From Bacteroidota bacterium (GTDB lineage: Bacteria > Bacteroidota > Bacteroidia > Chitinophagales > Chitinophagaceae), in NCBI GenBank assembly GCA_023423285.1, contig JAFAFV010000214.1, positions 55,097 through 119,096 of the forward strand: a stretch of 64,000 nucleotides of DNA. The letters are read 5' to 3'. The notes under the pieces were generated by a model. That model was not told the origin of the DNA and searched no databases. It saw only the letters and a program-made list of their open reading frames with translations. How positions within the stretch are numbered: the first letter of the stretch is position 1; each line of letters begins with the position of its first letter. Shown here piece by piece: positions 27,087 to 36,569 of this stretch. Made by a program: the position numbers and the translations under genes.

Positions 27087-28592
27087 TCAATCTGTAACGG
27101 CTTTAAAAGCACTTCCAATCATTTCAACAATATTGCTGGCTGTCATGGCTTCCATCGAGTGTAAGCCGGCGGCTAAATCACCTGAGAGCCCATGTAAGAA
27201 AACGCCTGCAATTGACGCATTAGCTGGCTCGTAACCTTGTGCCAACAGACCGGTGATGATACCCGTAAGCACATCCCCGCTGCCACCGGTAGCCATACCT
27301 GCATTGCCGGTAATGTTGAAAAGACCCTCACCAGAAGGCAGGGCAATAAAAGTGTAATGGCCTTTCAACACAATGATGATGTTTAGTTCCGCAGCTTTTT
27401 GCAAGGCGATTTCTCTTTTATGGTAATCGTCACGGCTTTGGCCAAAAAGGCGTTCAAATTCTTTAGGGTGTGGGGTAAGAATGGTATTACCGGGTAATTG
27501 CCTTAGCAATTCTTTTTTTGCTGAAAGAATGTTTAAAGCATCAGCATCCAAAACCAGTGGCTGCGTGGCATTTGTAAAAAGAGTTTGTAACAAATAAAAT
27601 AATTCATCCGAAATACCAATACCCGGCCCCACTCCAATTGCATTGTATTTTGTTAGATCGATAGGCAGTTCTGTAATGGTTTCCTTATTGCCATCTATGC
27701 TGCACATAGCTTCTGGTACGGCTGTTTGTAATATGTTTACCCCGCTTTTAGGAACATGACAGGTAGTTAGCCCGGCACCACTTTTAACACATGCTTTGGC
27801 GCTTAAAACTGCTGCACCCGCTTTGCCGTAACTGCCTGCAATTAATAAAGCATGGCCAAAATTTCCTTTGTGCGAAAAACTTTTGCGTGGTTTTAAAATA
27901 GATGCGCACCGCAGTATGTTCACAAGCTGAAAGCGTGTTTTAATCGTATCTGTAAAATCAGCGTGTAGATTAATATCCAGTATATGCACTTGGCCGGCGT
28001 ACTGCTCGTTCTCCGGCATTAAGAACGCCAGTTTGAGACACTGAAATGTAAGCGTATGGCTTGCTGTTATAACCGCGCAGTTTGCAGATGATGCTTCGTT
28101 TTTAAGGCCGCTGGGCATGTCAATTGAAATAATAACATTACCGCTATCATTCAAATAATTTACAAGCGCTGCATTCATGCCTTCCAGTTCCCTGTTAAGA
28201 CCGGTGCCAAATAAGGCGTCTATTACAATCGCTTCCGATGGAATAACAGGAAAATCTGATGCAGCTTTCAATAAAGTAATGGGAACGGTTTTTAGCTGAT
28301 GAAGCTGGTGAAAATTGCTTTGAAAGTCATCACTCCCTATAGCGCCTGTTTCAAGTATAAAAACATGGCAATCTTTACCGGCGCCTTTCAATAGCCGTGC
28401 AATAGCAAGGCCATCGCCGCCATTATTGCCCTTTCCGCAAAAAATAAGAAACTTTTCTGTTAGAACATTCTGCAGCAACCATCGTGTGCACGCTTTAGAG
28501 GCTCTTTCCATCAATTGCAAAGATGAAACAGGTTCATGTTTGATGGTGTATTGATCCCAATCTCTGATTTGAGCAGCGCTTAACAATTTCAT
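27087..28592 (-). CDS. nnr: bifunctional NAD(P)H-hydrate epimerase/dehydratase
   Basis: A 501-residue metabolite-repair enzyme. The N-terminal YjeF domain (about 1-215) epimerises R/S NAD(P)H hydrates and carries CGKGNNGGDGLAIARLL. The C-terminal ribokinase-like dehydratase domain (about 225-500) restores NAD(P)H using ADP or ATP, with HALLIAGSYGKAGAA, GVGPGIG, LTPHPKEFERL and the catalytic NAGMATGGSGDVLTG. Both active sites look intact and the length is that of the fused bacterial form. Monocistronic. Confidence 0.95.
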   Translation of the reverse strand: MKLLSAAQIRDWDQYTIKHEPVSSLQLMERASKACTRWLLQNVLTEKFLIFCGKGNNGGDGLAIARLLKGAGKDCHVFILETGAIGSDDFQSNFHQLHQLKTVPITLLKAASDFPVIPSEAIVIDALFGTGLNRELEGMNAALVNYLNDSGNVIISIDMPSGLKNEASSANCAVITASHTLTFQCLKLAFLMPENEQYAGQVHILDINLHADFTDTIKTRFQLVNILRCASILKPRKSFSHKGNFGHALLIAGSYGKAGAAVLSAKACVKSGAGLTTCHVPKSGVNILQTAVPEAMCSIDGNKETITELPIDLTKYNAIGVGPGIGISDELFYLLQTLFTNATQPLVLDADALNILSAKKELLRQLPGNTILTPHPKEFERLFGQSRDDYHKREIALQKAAELNIIIVLKGHYTFIALPSGEGLFNITGNAGMATGGSGDVLTGIITGLLAQGYEPANASIAGVFLHGLSGDLAAGLHSMEAMTASNIVEMIGSAFKAVTD

Positions 28593-28703
28593 GCAGCAAT
28601 TTAAAAAATTTATGCCACGTTGCGCGCCAACTTATATAAATCATTTACACAGCTACTATCAAGCCTAAGGCTATGATGATCCATTATTATTAAAAGCAAA
28701 AAA

Positions 28704-29879
28704 TTATTCCAGGTCTGTAGGCGCATTGTTTTCAGAATAACTACCAAAAATATCGTAGGCATGTTTTGCTGCTTCGTATATTCTGCGGCTATACCTGTTG
28801 CCTAAAATAATAATGACAACTTTCTCATCCGTCAGCCTTGCAAATGCCGGTGTAAAACCATGCCACTTGCCAAAATGGTATATCACATTTTTACCGTTTT
28901 TAAAATTGAGCATCCGCCAGCCATAGCCATAGTTATGTATGGATGGCTTTTCATTACTCCGGGGTACAAACGATGAATCCAAAGCGGCTTTGCTTATAAA
29001 ATTGTTTTGGTACAGCGCGCTGTCCCATTTAAAAAGATCGCGCGGCGTACTGTAAATATTTTTATCTCCGTAGGTATATTCATATTTATCGTTTGACCAT
29101 ACAGCTCCGGATGGTTTATATGACATAATTGCCCCGGCGCTGTCGCTTCTTGTATAAACGAAAGTATTCTTCATGCCGAGCGGTTCAAAAATAGTTTCCT
29201 TCATATACTGCGGAAATGATTTACCTGTAACTTTTTCTATGATGAGCGCCAGCAGTACATAGTTGGTATTACAATATTGAAATCTTCTGCCGGGAATGGC
29301 GGTTTTATCAGGTTGGTGCTTTATCAAAAAATCCAAAACATCCTGGTTGGATGGCATCGCCGATTGATCCCATTTTTCTTTATCATCCATAAAATAAAGA
29401 TAATTGGGCAGGCCGCTACGATGGGTAAGCAGGTGCCTTACGGTAATACCAGAATAGGGGAAGCCGGAAAAATAGCTGATGATGTCATTGTCAAGGCTGA
29501 TCTTTCCAGCTTCTACCAGTTTCATAACTGCCACGCCCGTAAAGGGTTTGCTGGTAGATGCCAGGTGAAAACTTGTATGCAGATTGATGGTGTCAGACTT
29601 TTTTCCAGGATTGGGGTAGCCAATATATGCCTCATAAAGAATGTTGCCTCCTTTTGCCACTAAAATACTGCCATTGAAATTTGTTTTTAGCAGCATAGAA
29701 TCAAAATAAGCTGTCAACCTATGTTTGTACGCATTCAGTTCGTTTTCAGGAATAGGTTCTTTATGTACGATTGACTGCTCATCCTGTACAGTTATATTTT
29801 GAGGTTTAGAATTTGATTTGCATGCGCTAAAGAAAAAAAAAATAAAAGCCAGTGAATAAAAAGTTCGTCTCAACATCAT
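28704..29879 (-). CDS. class C beta-lactamase-related serine hydrolase, lipoprotein
   Basis: A 391-residue exported serine hydrolase of the beta-lactamase class C/esterase family. The lipoprotein signal ends SACKS, with acylated Cys at about residue 20. The nucleophile motif is S-T-S-K in HLASTSKPFTG (about 108-111), the YxN motif is YCN (about 202-204), and the third motif is HFGKWHG (H-x-G type) near residue 342. These proteins are more often D-aminopeptidases, esterases or cell-wall-related enzymes than drug-resistance determinants. No neighbouring gene narrows this down. Confidence 0.88.
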   Translation of the reverse strand: MMLRRTFYSLAFIFFFFSACKSNSKPQNITVQDEQSIVHKEPIPENELNAYKHRLTAYFDSMLLKTNFNGSILVAKGGNILYEAYIGYPNPGKKSDTINLHTSFHLASTSKPFTGVAVMKLVEAGKISLDNDIISYFSGFPYSGITVRHLLTHRSGLPNYLYFMDDKEKWDQSAMPSNQDVLDFLIKHQPDKTAIPGRRFQYCNTNYVLLALIIEKVTGKSFPQYMKETIFEPLGMKNTFVYTRSDSAGAIMSYKPSGAVWSNDKYEYTYGDKNIYSTPRDLFKWDSALYQNNFISKAALDSSFVPRSNEKPSIHNYGYGWRMLNFKNGKNVIYHFGKWHGFTPAFARLTDEKVVIIILGNRYSRRIYEAAKHAYDIFGSYSENNAPTDLE

Positions 29880-29999
29880 AAATTTTAGGTATCGACAAAT
29901 TTAACCGGGATTTGTAATAATTCACCAATAAAAATTTTATAAAACTGTTAATACTGTGTGTCGTGCTGCAATCGTAATGGTAAGAGGCAACCATAATGA

Positions 30000-30551
30000 T
30001 CAAATTGCTTTCATGTATTTTGTGGCTCGGCTCTTAAATCCTGCTGTAGAATTAGGTAGGCGACTCTCAATAATTGTTTCAATCTCATGCCTTATTTCAG
30101 GGTAAATTTTTGTGAACTTTTGTAAAATGCCTAAAGCAAAGGCTTGCGCGGCCACGGGTTCGGTGGGGCTTGCAATGCTCTCAACGCATACATTCATCAC
30201 ACGGCCATGCAATGATTTGGGTATTTCATCAATCAGGTCAAAGATTCTAAGCACTTGTCTTCTTACAGCAGAATGTTGTTGCGGGTCGCTCATTTTATTT
30301 AATAAATGCTTCAAATGTTTTTGCACAAGACCGGGATGTTGTTCAGCGCAATTACTAAGTGGCCATGCCGCACGCTGCGTGATTTTTCGATCGTTTTCCA
30401 AAAATATTTTTACAAGCGCGTCAAACCTTGCCTGGCTATTACCAACATAGCTCACAATGGTTTGCATCTGGCTTTTACTATGCTCTGTAACCAGCATATT
30501 CTTCAGCGTATGATAAATTTCTTGTGTAACCATGTTTTCGAATGTACTCAA
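30000..30551 (-). CDS. HEAT-repeat-like protein of unknown function
   Basis: A 183-residue all-helical protein without a signal peptide. Helical pairs repeat with spacing like HEAT or armadillo units (FDALVKIFLENDRKITQRAAW, SAVRRQVLRIFDLIDEIP, EPVAAQAFALGILQKFTKIYP). Such scaffolds usually mediate protein contacts. No family name is claimed. Its start is divergent from the pcrB start, about 76 bases apart. An alternative Met at residue 7 exists. Confidence 0.7.
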   Translation of the reverse strand: MSTFENMVTQEIYHTLKNMLVTEHSKSQMQTIVSYVGNSQARFDALVKIFLENDRKITQRAAWPLSNCAEQHPGLVQKHLKHLLNKMSDPQQHSAVRRQVLRIFDLIDEIPKSLHGRVMNVCVESIASPTEPVAAQAFALGILQKFTKIYPEIRHEIETIIESRLPNSTAGFKSRATKYMKAI

Positions 30552-30627
30552 AAGTATTCAGCAATGCAATGATATGCCTCCATTTAAAAAAGTTTTTGCA
30601 TTTTTGCACGAAAGCTTTAGCCGCCTG

Positions 30628-31386
30628 ATGGAGATGACAATTTATACATCATTAGTAGAAAAGAAACAAAAGGCACAGAAATCATTTTCTGTACTGATTG
30701 ACCCTGACGGCGTGGATACATCCTCACTTGACAATCTGATTGATCTTTGCGTGACTGCAAAAGTTGATTACTTTTTTGTAGGAGGCAGCCTGGTACTTTC
30801 CAATCATCTTAGTGAGGTAATTCAGCAAATCAAGTCAGCCTGTAACATACCCGTAGTATTGTTTCCGGGAAGCCCATCGCAGGTAAGTCCTTATGCTGAC
30901 GCGCTTCTATATCTTTCTTTAATCTCTGGCAGAAATCCCGAATTATTGATTGGCCAGCATGTGGTTTCAGCGCCCTTTGTAAAAAGCAGCGGGCTTGAGA
31001 TCATTTCTACAGGCTACATTGTTGTGGATGGCGGTGCACCAACCACCGTTTCTTATATAAGTAATGCTGCGCCTTTACCGGCTGATAAAAGTGATATAGC
31101 TGTATGCACAGCCATGGCAGGTGAAATGCTGGGTATGAAACTGATTTACATGGATGCCGGAAGCGGCGCCAAAACGCCCATTACCGAAACGATGATTTAT
31201 GCTGTATCTAAAAATGTGGATATACCCGTGATTGTGGGTGGCGGCATTAAAGACCCCGAAAAAGCTTATCGCAATTGTAAGGCTGGCGCCGATGTAATTG
31301 TGATTGGCAATGCCATTGAAAAAGATGCGTCGCTGATCGCCGAAGTCAGCAGCGCCATTCATTCCTTTCAGCCTGTAAGTTTTTAG
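30628..31386 (+). CDS. geranylgeranylglyceryl/heptaprenylglyceryl phosphate synthase (PcrB, group II)
   Basis: A 252-residue TIM-barrel prenyltransferase that couples a polyprenyl diphosphate to sn-glycerol-1-phosphate, giving an ether lipid precursor. Motifs: SVLIDPDGVD (substrate-binding Asp), FVGGSLVLSN, VVLFPGSPSQVS, GEMLGMKLIYMDAGSGAKTP and VIVGGGIKDPEKA (phosphate loop GGGIK). Family members in Flavobacterium and relatives form the bacterial part of group II GGGPS. ATG 30628 (or 30634) gives a normal length. The upstream frame extension to 30532 overlaps the HEAT-like gene and is rejected. Dxs, which feeds isoprenoid synthesis, lies downstream on the same strand. Confidence 0.9.
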   Translation: MEMTIYTSLVEKKQKAQKSFSVLIDPDGVDTSSLDNLIDLCVTAKVDYFFVGGSLVLSNHLSEVIQQIKSACNIPVVLFPGSPSQVSPYADALLYLSLISGRNPELLIGQHVVSAPFVKSSGLEIISTGYIVVDGGAPTTVSYISNAAPLPADKSDIAVCTAMAGEMLGMKLIYMDAGSGAKTPITETMIYAVSKNVDIPVIVGGGIKDPEKAYRNCKAGADVIVIGNAIEKDASLIAEVSSAIHSFQPVSF

Positions 31387-31399
31387 AATAACTATCCTG

Positions 31400-31519
31400 T
31401 TAACCTGAAATAATACCCGCAGCGCTGATAGATATAGACCTGATGATCTCTGTTATGTTCTCCAGATCCAACGTTTTCACTTCTTCTCCGGGTTTGTGAT
31501 AAAAGGTTCGTTGTTCCAC
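31400..31519 (-). pseudogene. C-terminal fragment of an M28-type peptidase
   Basis: On the leftward strand 40 codons read VEQRTFYHKPGEEVKTLDLE then NITEIIRSISISAAGIISG and stop at 31400-31402. The FYHKPGEEVKTLD stretch resembles the last metal-ligand His region of M28 aminopeptidases (H-x-P-x-D/E followed by D), and the following helix is the usual C-terminus. A stop lies immediately upstream in frame and no more of the gene is found before dxs, so this is a leftover 3' end. Confidence 0.55.
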
Positions 31520-31646
31520 TTAAAGAGGACTAAAAATTATCAATGGTAAAAACGCTATACAAGTGGGCGCTTTTGCAGTGCAATAACCAGAAATTTGGTT
31601 CACTTATTGATATAGGGTGCATGGTTGGCAGTTACCCCTAAAAAAC

Positions 31647-31654
31647 TATCTTTG
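31647..31654 (+). promoter_or_regulatory. TAnnTTTG -7 element for dxs
   Basis: TATCTTTG is an exact -7 consensus, 20 bases before GTG 31674. It sits inside the artificial extension that begins at 31617, and so fixes the start as the GTG. Confidence 0.6.
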
Positions 31655-31673
31655 TACGATAATTTTAAAGCAA

Positions 31674-33608
31674 GTGATTACACCCGGCCCGTTATTACAA
31701 TTGGTTAATTCGCCCGAAGATTTGAAAAAACTTCCGGTAGAAAAGTTGCATGAATTTTGCGAAGAGCTCAGACATTATATCATAGATGTAGTAAGCGTTC
31801 ATGGTGGCCATTTTGGCGCCAGCCTGGGCGTGGTAGAACTTACCACGGCTTTGCATTATGTGTATAACACTCCTTATGATCAGTTGGTCTGGGACGTTGG
31901 TCATCAGGCTTACGGCCATAAGATCATTACAGGCAGGAGAGATTCCTTCATCACCAATCGTAAATACAAGGGCATCAGTGGTTTTCCAAAGCGCACTGAA
32001 AGTGAATATGATACATTTGGTGTGGGCCATTCTTCCACATCTATTTCAGCGGCTTTAGGTATGGCCATCGCAGCAAAATACAAAGGTGAGCACGACAAGA
32101 AGGTGGTGGCCGTGATCGGCGACGGATCTATGACCGCGGGGATGGCGTTTGAGGCAATGAACCACGCAGGCGTTGCCAACAGCGATATTCTCATTATTTT
32201 AAACGACAATGGGATTGGCATTGATCCCAATACTGGTGCGCTTAAAGAATATCTTACCGATATCACCACCTCGCCGGCATACAATAAATTTAAAGATGAT
32301 GTGTGGAACCTTATCGGCAAACTACCGGTAGGCAGGCATTTCACCCGTTCCATGGGGCATAAGCTGGCCGAAGGCCTGAAAGGTATGGTGAGCAGCAGCG
32401 CTAATTTTTTTGAGGCATTAAAGATCCGCTATTTTGGCCCGATTGACGGGCACAACATCAGCAAACTGGTAGATACGCTTGCTGATCTTAAAAATATTCC
32501 CGGCCCAAAACTCTTGCACGTGATCACCACAAAAGGCAAAGGTTATGCACTGGCCGAGCAGGATCAAACTAAATGGCATGCGCCCGGGCTGTTTGATAAG
32601 GTGACTGGCGAGATATACAAAAAAGCATTTGAAACACCGCAGCCACCCAAGTATCAGGATGTGTTTGGAAAAACAATCATTGAACTGGCTGAAAAGAACA
32701 ATAAGATATTTGGCGTTACCCCGGCTATGCCTTCGGGTTGCAGCCTTAAATACATGATGGCAGAAATGCCCGAAAGAGCTTTTGATGTAGGCATTTGCGA
32801 ACAACACGCTGTAACGGTTAGTGCCGGCATGGCTACTCAGGGCATGCGGGTGTTCTGTAATATTTATTCTTCGTTCATGCAGCGGGCATACGACCAGGTT
32901 GTGCACGATGTAGCCATTCAAAAATTGCCCGTGGTATTTTGCCTTGACAGGGGCGGGCTTGTGGGTGATGACGGCCCCACACACCATGGCTGTTACGATA
33001 TTGCTTATTTCCGTTGTATTCCTAATATGGTGATTAGTGCACCAATGAATGAAGTGGAGTTGCGCAACCTGATGTACACCGCGCAACTGGAAAGCAACCA
33101 GTCGCCATTTGTCATCCGCTACCCGCGCGGTGAAGGCGTGATGCCCGACTGGCAAAAGCCTTTCACCGAAATTGAAATTGGCAAAGGCCGTAAACTAAAA
33201 GATGGTTCTGACATTGCCATCCTAAGCTTTGGCCACCCTGGAAACTTTGCAGCTGAAGCTATACGTGACTTGCAAAGAGAAGGTATTGCTGCCGGTCATT
33301 ATGATCTGCGCTTTGTAAAACCCCTTGATGAAGCCTTATTGCACGAGGCCTGCACCCAATATAAAAAATTAATTACAGTAGAAGACGGAACCATTAAGGG
33401 CGGGTTTGGCAGCGCAGTGCTGGAGTTTATGGCTACGCATGGTTATAAAAACGAAGTGAAAATACTTGGCATTCCTGATAGAATTGTAGAGCATGGAACA
33501 TTGAAGGAATTGCACAGAGAATGCGGATATGACGCTGAAGGAATTGCTAATACTGTTAGAGAAATGCTTGGTGAAAAAATTACCGTAAAATCTGTTAGCA
33601 GATTTTAA
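31674..33608 (+). CDS. dxs: 1-deoxy-D-xylulose-5-phosphate synthase
   Basis: A 644-residue thiamine diphosphate enzyme that starts the MEP isoprenoid pathway by joining pyruvate and glyceraldehyde-3-phosphate. The TPP motif GDGSMTAGMAFEAMNHAG ends in NDNGIGI (about 148-195). Other signatures are GGHFGASLGVVELTTALHY (about 42-60), VWDVGHQAYGHKI, the catalytic Glu in DVGICEQHAVTVSAG (about 370) and VIRYPRGEGV. The GTG start at 31674 lies just after the -7 element, and the residues encoded upstream of it are unlike DXS. It is followed by a convergent antiporter gene only 21 bases away. Confidence 0.95.
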   Translation: MITPGPLLQLVNSPEDLKKLPVEKLHEFCEELRHYIIDVVSVHGGHFGASLGVVELTTALHYVYNTPYDQLVWDVGHQAYGHKIITGRRDSFITNRKYKGISGFPKRTESEYDTFGVGHSSTSISAALGMAIAAKYKGEHDKKVVAVIGDGSMTAGMAFEAMNHAGVANSDILIILNDNGIGIDPNTGALKEYLTDITTSPAYNKFKDDVWNLIGKLPVGRHFTRSMGHKLAEGLKGMVSSSANFFEALKIRYFGPIDGHNISKLVDTLADLKNIPGPKLLHVITTKGKGYALAEQDQTKWHAPGLFDKVTGEIYKKAFETPQPPKYQDVFGKTIIELAEKNNKIFGVTPAMPSGCSLKYMMAEMPERAFDVGICEQHAVTVSAGMATQGMRVFCNIYSSFMQRAYDQVVHDVAIQKLPVVFCLDRGGLVGDDGPTHHGCYDIAYFRCIPNMVISAPMNEVELRNLMYTAQLESNQSPFVIRYPRGEGVMPDWQKPFTEIEIGKGRKLKDGSDIAILSFGHPGNFAAEAIRDLQREGIAAGHYDLRFVKPLDEALLHEACTQYKKLITVEDGTIKGGFGSAVLEFMATHGYKNEVKILGIPDRIVEHGTLKELHRECGYDAEGIANTVREMLGEKITVKSVSRF

Positions 33609-33629
33609 TTGTGATGTCAAATTTATACT

Positions 33630-35783
33630 CTATTTGACCTTAAACAACTTTCCGATAGATTTACCTATTTCATCTAATATCTCTACCGAACCATGAAAGC
33701 CCGGGTCGCGGTAGTTGATATTCCTTCTGTTACCAGTATCTAAAATTAATTGTTTGGGATAAACCAGAATAAAACTGTTTTCTTTAAAATAATTGTTCAA
33801 ATAACGCGGTATCTTTTGCATGCCTGCGTTATAGGTAAGTCCTTCTGTACGGCTCATAATAATAATGAGATTGTCATTTTCCGATGCCTCACGGGAAAAT
33901 ATGAGAAAATCATCCCACTGGTCAAACTCAATAAATTCTGTAGGAACAGGATGCTGATCATTTATCTTTTTTATATATTCAAGTGTTTCTATGTTACCGT
34001 AGAAAATAAGTTTAGAGCCCGTGTTACGTGAAATATTCCACACTTTGATCAGCCAAAAGGGAAAGCCGATTTCTTTCTCAGCATGGGGCGGTACCAAAAT
34101 CAAATGTCGTTTGATGGTTGATAATGGTTGTGTGGCCTTATAAATAAGCGTAGTAGTATTGCTGATCTTTAAAATTCCATCTGTCAGGTTTCCCAAAAAA
34201 GCGCGAGATATACCTTTGGTCTGCGACAGGCCCAACACAATATCAGTAATGCCGTTTTCCTTTACAATACCGGTAATGCCGCTTACCGCGTCCCTGTCAT
34301 AACGAATAAGGGGCTTCAGGTTAACATCAGCTGAAATAGCCGCGGTGGTGGCTGTTTCAACAATTTTTTTTGCTTTTTTTTCTGAAGCAAGATTGTCTGA
34401 ATCTTCAATGACATTTAAAGCAAACAACCCGTCTTTATTATTTTTTGATTTGATAGTGATGCCCAGTTGCACCAGATCGTCTGCTGTTTCAATATAATTA
34501 ATGGGGATGAGAATGCGCTCATTAGATGCTGCTTCGTCAGGTTCCACTTCGGAGGCTTCCTGTAAAGCAATATTTCTGGCGCCTTTTTGTGCCACAATTG
34601 AGGCATAAGTACACGATATTAAAATGGTAAGAATGCTGCCATTGAGTACGTGTTCATTTAAAAGCCTGATGGGCTCGCCGGTTACGGTTTCATCAATAAT
34701 AATATTATAGCCCACTAAAACCACGGCCAGCGTGGCTGCCGCCTGTGCATAACTGAGGCCAAAAATAAGTCGGCGCTGATCAACGCTGAGTTTATATGTT
34801 TTTTGGGTTGCCCAGGCCGCTAAGAACTTGGCAAGTGTTACCATCGCTGTTAATACAAGGCCTACTTTTATGGTTTCAAAACTGGTCAAAAAAGCTTTAT
34901 AATCAATCAGCATTCCTACACTGATCAAAAAGAAAGGTATGAAGTAAGCATTTCCCACAAATTCAATGCGGTTCATAAGGGTAGAGGTATGCGGAATCAA
35001 CTGGTTCATGGCCAGGCCAGCCAAAAATGCTCCTATGATGGCTTCAATGCCTGCCAATTCGGCTAATAATGCACCAAAATACATCATGACCAATACAAAG
35101 ATGTATTGCGATATTTTATCATCAACCCTTTTGAAAAACCAGCGCCCTATAATGGGGAACAAAAAGATAATGGCTGCGCCAAACAATATTACCGAAATGC
35201 CCATGCGTACCCAAAACATGGTATTCATTTCTCCCTGAGTCATGCCAACGATAACTGCAAGTACCAGCAGCGCCAAGACATCAGTAATCACTGTTCCACC
35301 CACTGCAATGGTTACGGCTTTGTTTTTAGCTACCCCCATTCTTGAAATAATGGGGTAGGCCAGCAACGTGTGAGATGATATTAAGCTGGCAATAAGCACA
35401 GACGAAATCAGCGAATAATTTAAAAGGTAGCGCGCACCAATAAAGCCCAATATCATAGGTGTTATAAATGTATACATACCAAATACCAAACTTTTGCTGC
35501 TGTTGCGCTTAAAATCAGCCATATCAATTTCAAGGCCTGCTAAAAACATAATGTATAAAAGCCCTGTTGTGCCGGTTACCACTATGCTGCTGTCGCGCTC
35601 CAGTATGTTAAAACCATTAGGCCCTATAAAAGCGCCGGCGATAAGAAGGCCAATGAGGTGTGGTATCCTTATTTTGTTAAGTAATAGCGGAGCTGCTAAG
35701 ATGATTACCAATACAATCAAAAGCCTTAGTACCGGGTTGGTTACAGGCAGCGTGGTATCAAAAATGCTTAATAGTTGTAGCAT
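33630..35783 (-). CDS. CPA2 cation/proton antiporter with universal-stress-like cytosolic domain
   Basis: A 717-residue inner-membrane antiporter. Residues about 15-395 form 12 or so membrane helices of the Na+/H+ exchanger (CPA2) fold, with IPHLIGLLIAGAFIGPNGFN near the start, GGTVITDVLALLVLAV (the ion-site Asp region) and GIEAIIGAFLAGLAMNQ. Residues about 415-715 are two UspA-like repeats (ILIPINYIETADDLVQLG onward), a nucleotide-binding stress domain that may gate transport. Ion specificity, Na+ or K+, is not deducible. It is 14 bases downstream of a coiled-coil lipoprotein gene on the same strand, so likely one operon. Confidence 0.9.
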   Translation of the reverse strand: MLQLLSIFDTTLPVTNPVLRLLIVLVIILAAPLLLNKIRIPHLIGLLIAGAFIGPNGFNILERDSSIVVTGTTGLLYIMFLAGLEIDMADFKRNSSKSLVFGMYTFITPMILGFIGARYLLNYSLISSVLIASLISSHTLLAYPIISRMGVAKNKAVTIAVGGTVITDVLALLVLAVIVGMTQGEMNTMFWVRMGISVILFGAAIIFLFPIIGRWFFKRVDDKISQYIFVLVMMYFGALLAELAGIEAIIGAFLAGLAMNQLIPHTSTLMNRIEFVGNAYFIPFFLISVGMLIDYKAFLTSFETIKVGLVLTAMVTLAKFLAAWATQKTYKLSVDQRRLIFGLSYAQAAATLAVVLVGYNIIIDETVTGEPIRLLNEHVLNGSILTILISCTYASIVAQKGARNIALQEASEVEPDEAASNERILIPINYIETADDLVQLGITIKSKNNKDGLFALNVIEDSDNLASEKKAKKIVETATTAAISADVNLKPLIRYDRDAVSGITGIVKENGITDIVLGLSQTKGISRAFLGNLTDGILKISNTTTLIYKATQPLSTIKRHLILVPPHAEKEIGFPFWLIKVWNISRNTGSKLIFYGNIETLEYIKKINDQHPVPTEFIEFDQWDDFLIFSREASENDNLIIIMSRTEGLTYNAGMQKIPRYLNNYFKENSFILVYPKQLILDTGNRRNINYRDPGFHGSVEILDEIGKSIGKLFKVK

Positions 35784-35797
35784 AGAAATGTTTTGGA

Positions 35798-36376
35798 TTA
35801 CTGTTTCTTGTCCATATCCACTGAGTACAGTATTCGGCAGCCGCCGGCCTGAATTACAGTCCTGGTACCTTTCATTTTGTTATTCCTGATGTCAGTCAGT
35901 TCAATAACCCTTTTTCCGCCGCGAGCAGGGTTTTCTGTTGATACAGAGGCTTTGATAGTATTACCCAAAAAATATGAGCCGGTGTACACGCGGTTGATCT
36001 GGCCATCGCGTGCTATGGATTTGATGATGAGCGATGAATCCTGCGTGGTTACCTGCCAGGTATCGGTTTGCACATCGCCAATAGCAGAACCGGGGCAATT
36101 GGTTTCAATGCAAATCATTTTGGCAGTCCAATCGCCATGCAGTTCTGGCGGTAATACCGAAATACTGTCGGCAAAAGAGCTGCTGTCTCTTCTTGCAATC
36201 AGTATTTTTATAGAGTCTTCTTTAAGCTGTAAATCTTTTTCCCAAATCAGCAACTTATGCTCTTTTTGTGTCAGCATTTCTTCTTTTTGCTGAAGAGCTG
36301 CTTCACGCTCTTTATAATTACAACTGATGGATAGACAGCCCAACAGTAAAAAAAACAAAGTTTTAAATAAACTCAT
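35798..36376 (-). CDS. lipoprotein with coiled coil, co-transcribed with the CPA2 antiporter
   Basis: A 192-residue lipoprotein not assigned to a family. The signal ends CLSISC, with acylated Cys at about residue 19. Residues 20-63 are a heptad-like charged helix (EREAALQQKEEMLTQKEHKL) suited to coiled-coil formation. Residues about 78-188 are a beta-rich lipocalin-like domain starting LPPELHGDWTAKMICIET, with paired Cys (C90, C95) and a final RILYSVDM. It sits 14 bases before the antiporter, so a role in sensing or assembling it in the envelope is possible but inferred only from position. Confidence 0.7.
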   Translation of the reverse strand: MSLFKTLFFLLLGCLSISCNYKEREAALQQKEEMLTQKEHKLLIWEKDLQLKEDSIKILIARRDSSSFADSISVLPPELHGDWTAKMICIETNCPGSAIGDVQTDTWQVTTQDSSLIIKSIARDGQINRVYTGSYFLGNTIKASVSTENPARGGKRVIELTDIRNNKMKGTRTVIQAGGCRILYSVDMDKKQ

Positions 36377-36569
36377 GTAATGTTGTTTATGCTGTGAAAA
36401 AAATGATGCAAATGCTTCTACCGTTTTTATAAATTTAATGGAAAAACGTTATATGGTAAGAATATTCCCATAATGTTTTGTTTTGTATGAAGGTTCCGGT
36501 TAAATTTATAAATTGGCATTCAAATATGCCTAAAACGTTTTGATTAATAAAACAAATAATTGAATAATT

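Noticed and set aside
32418..33155. 245-codon frame opposite dxs
   Set aside because: Dxs is unambiguous here. The opposite frame is His/Cys-rich noise.
33616..33638. Inverted repeat GTCAAAT/ATTTGAC between dxs and the antiporter gene as a terminator
   Set aside because: The stem is AT-rich with no T-run on either strand and overlaps a stop codon. It may be chance.
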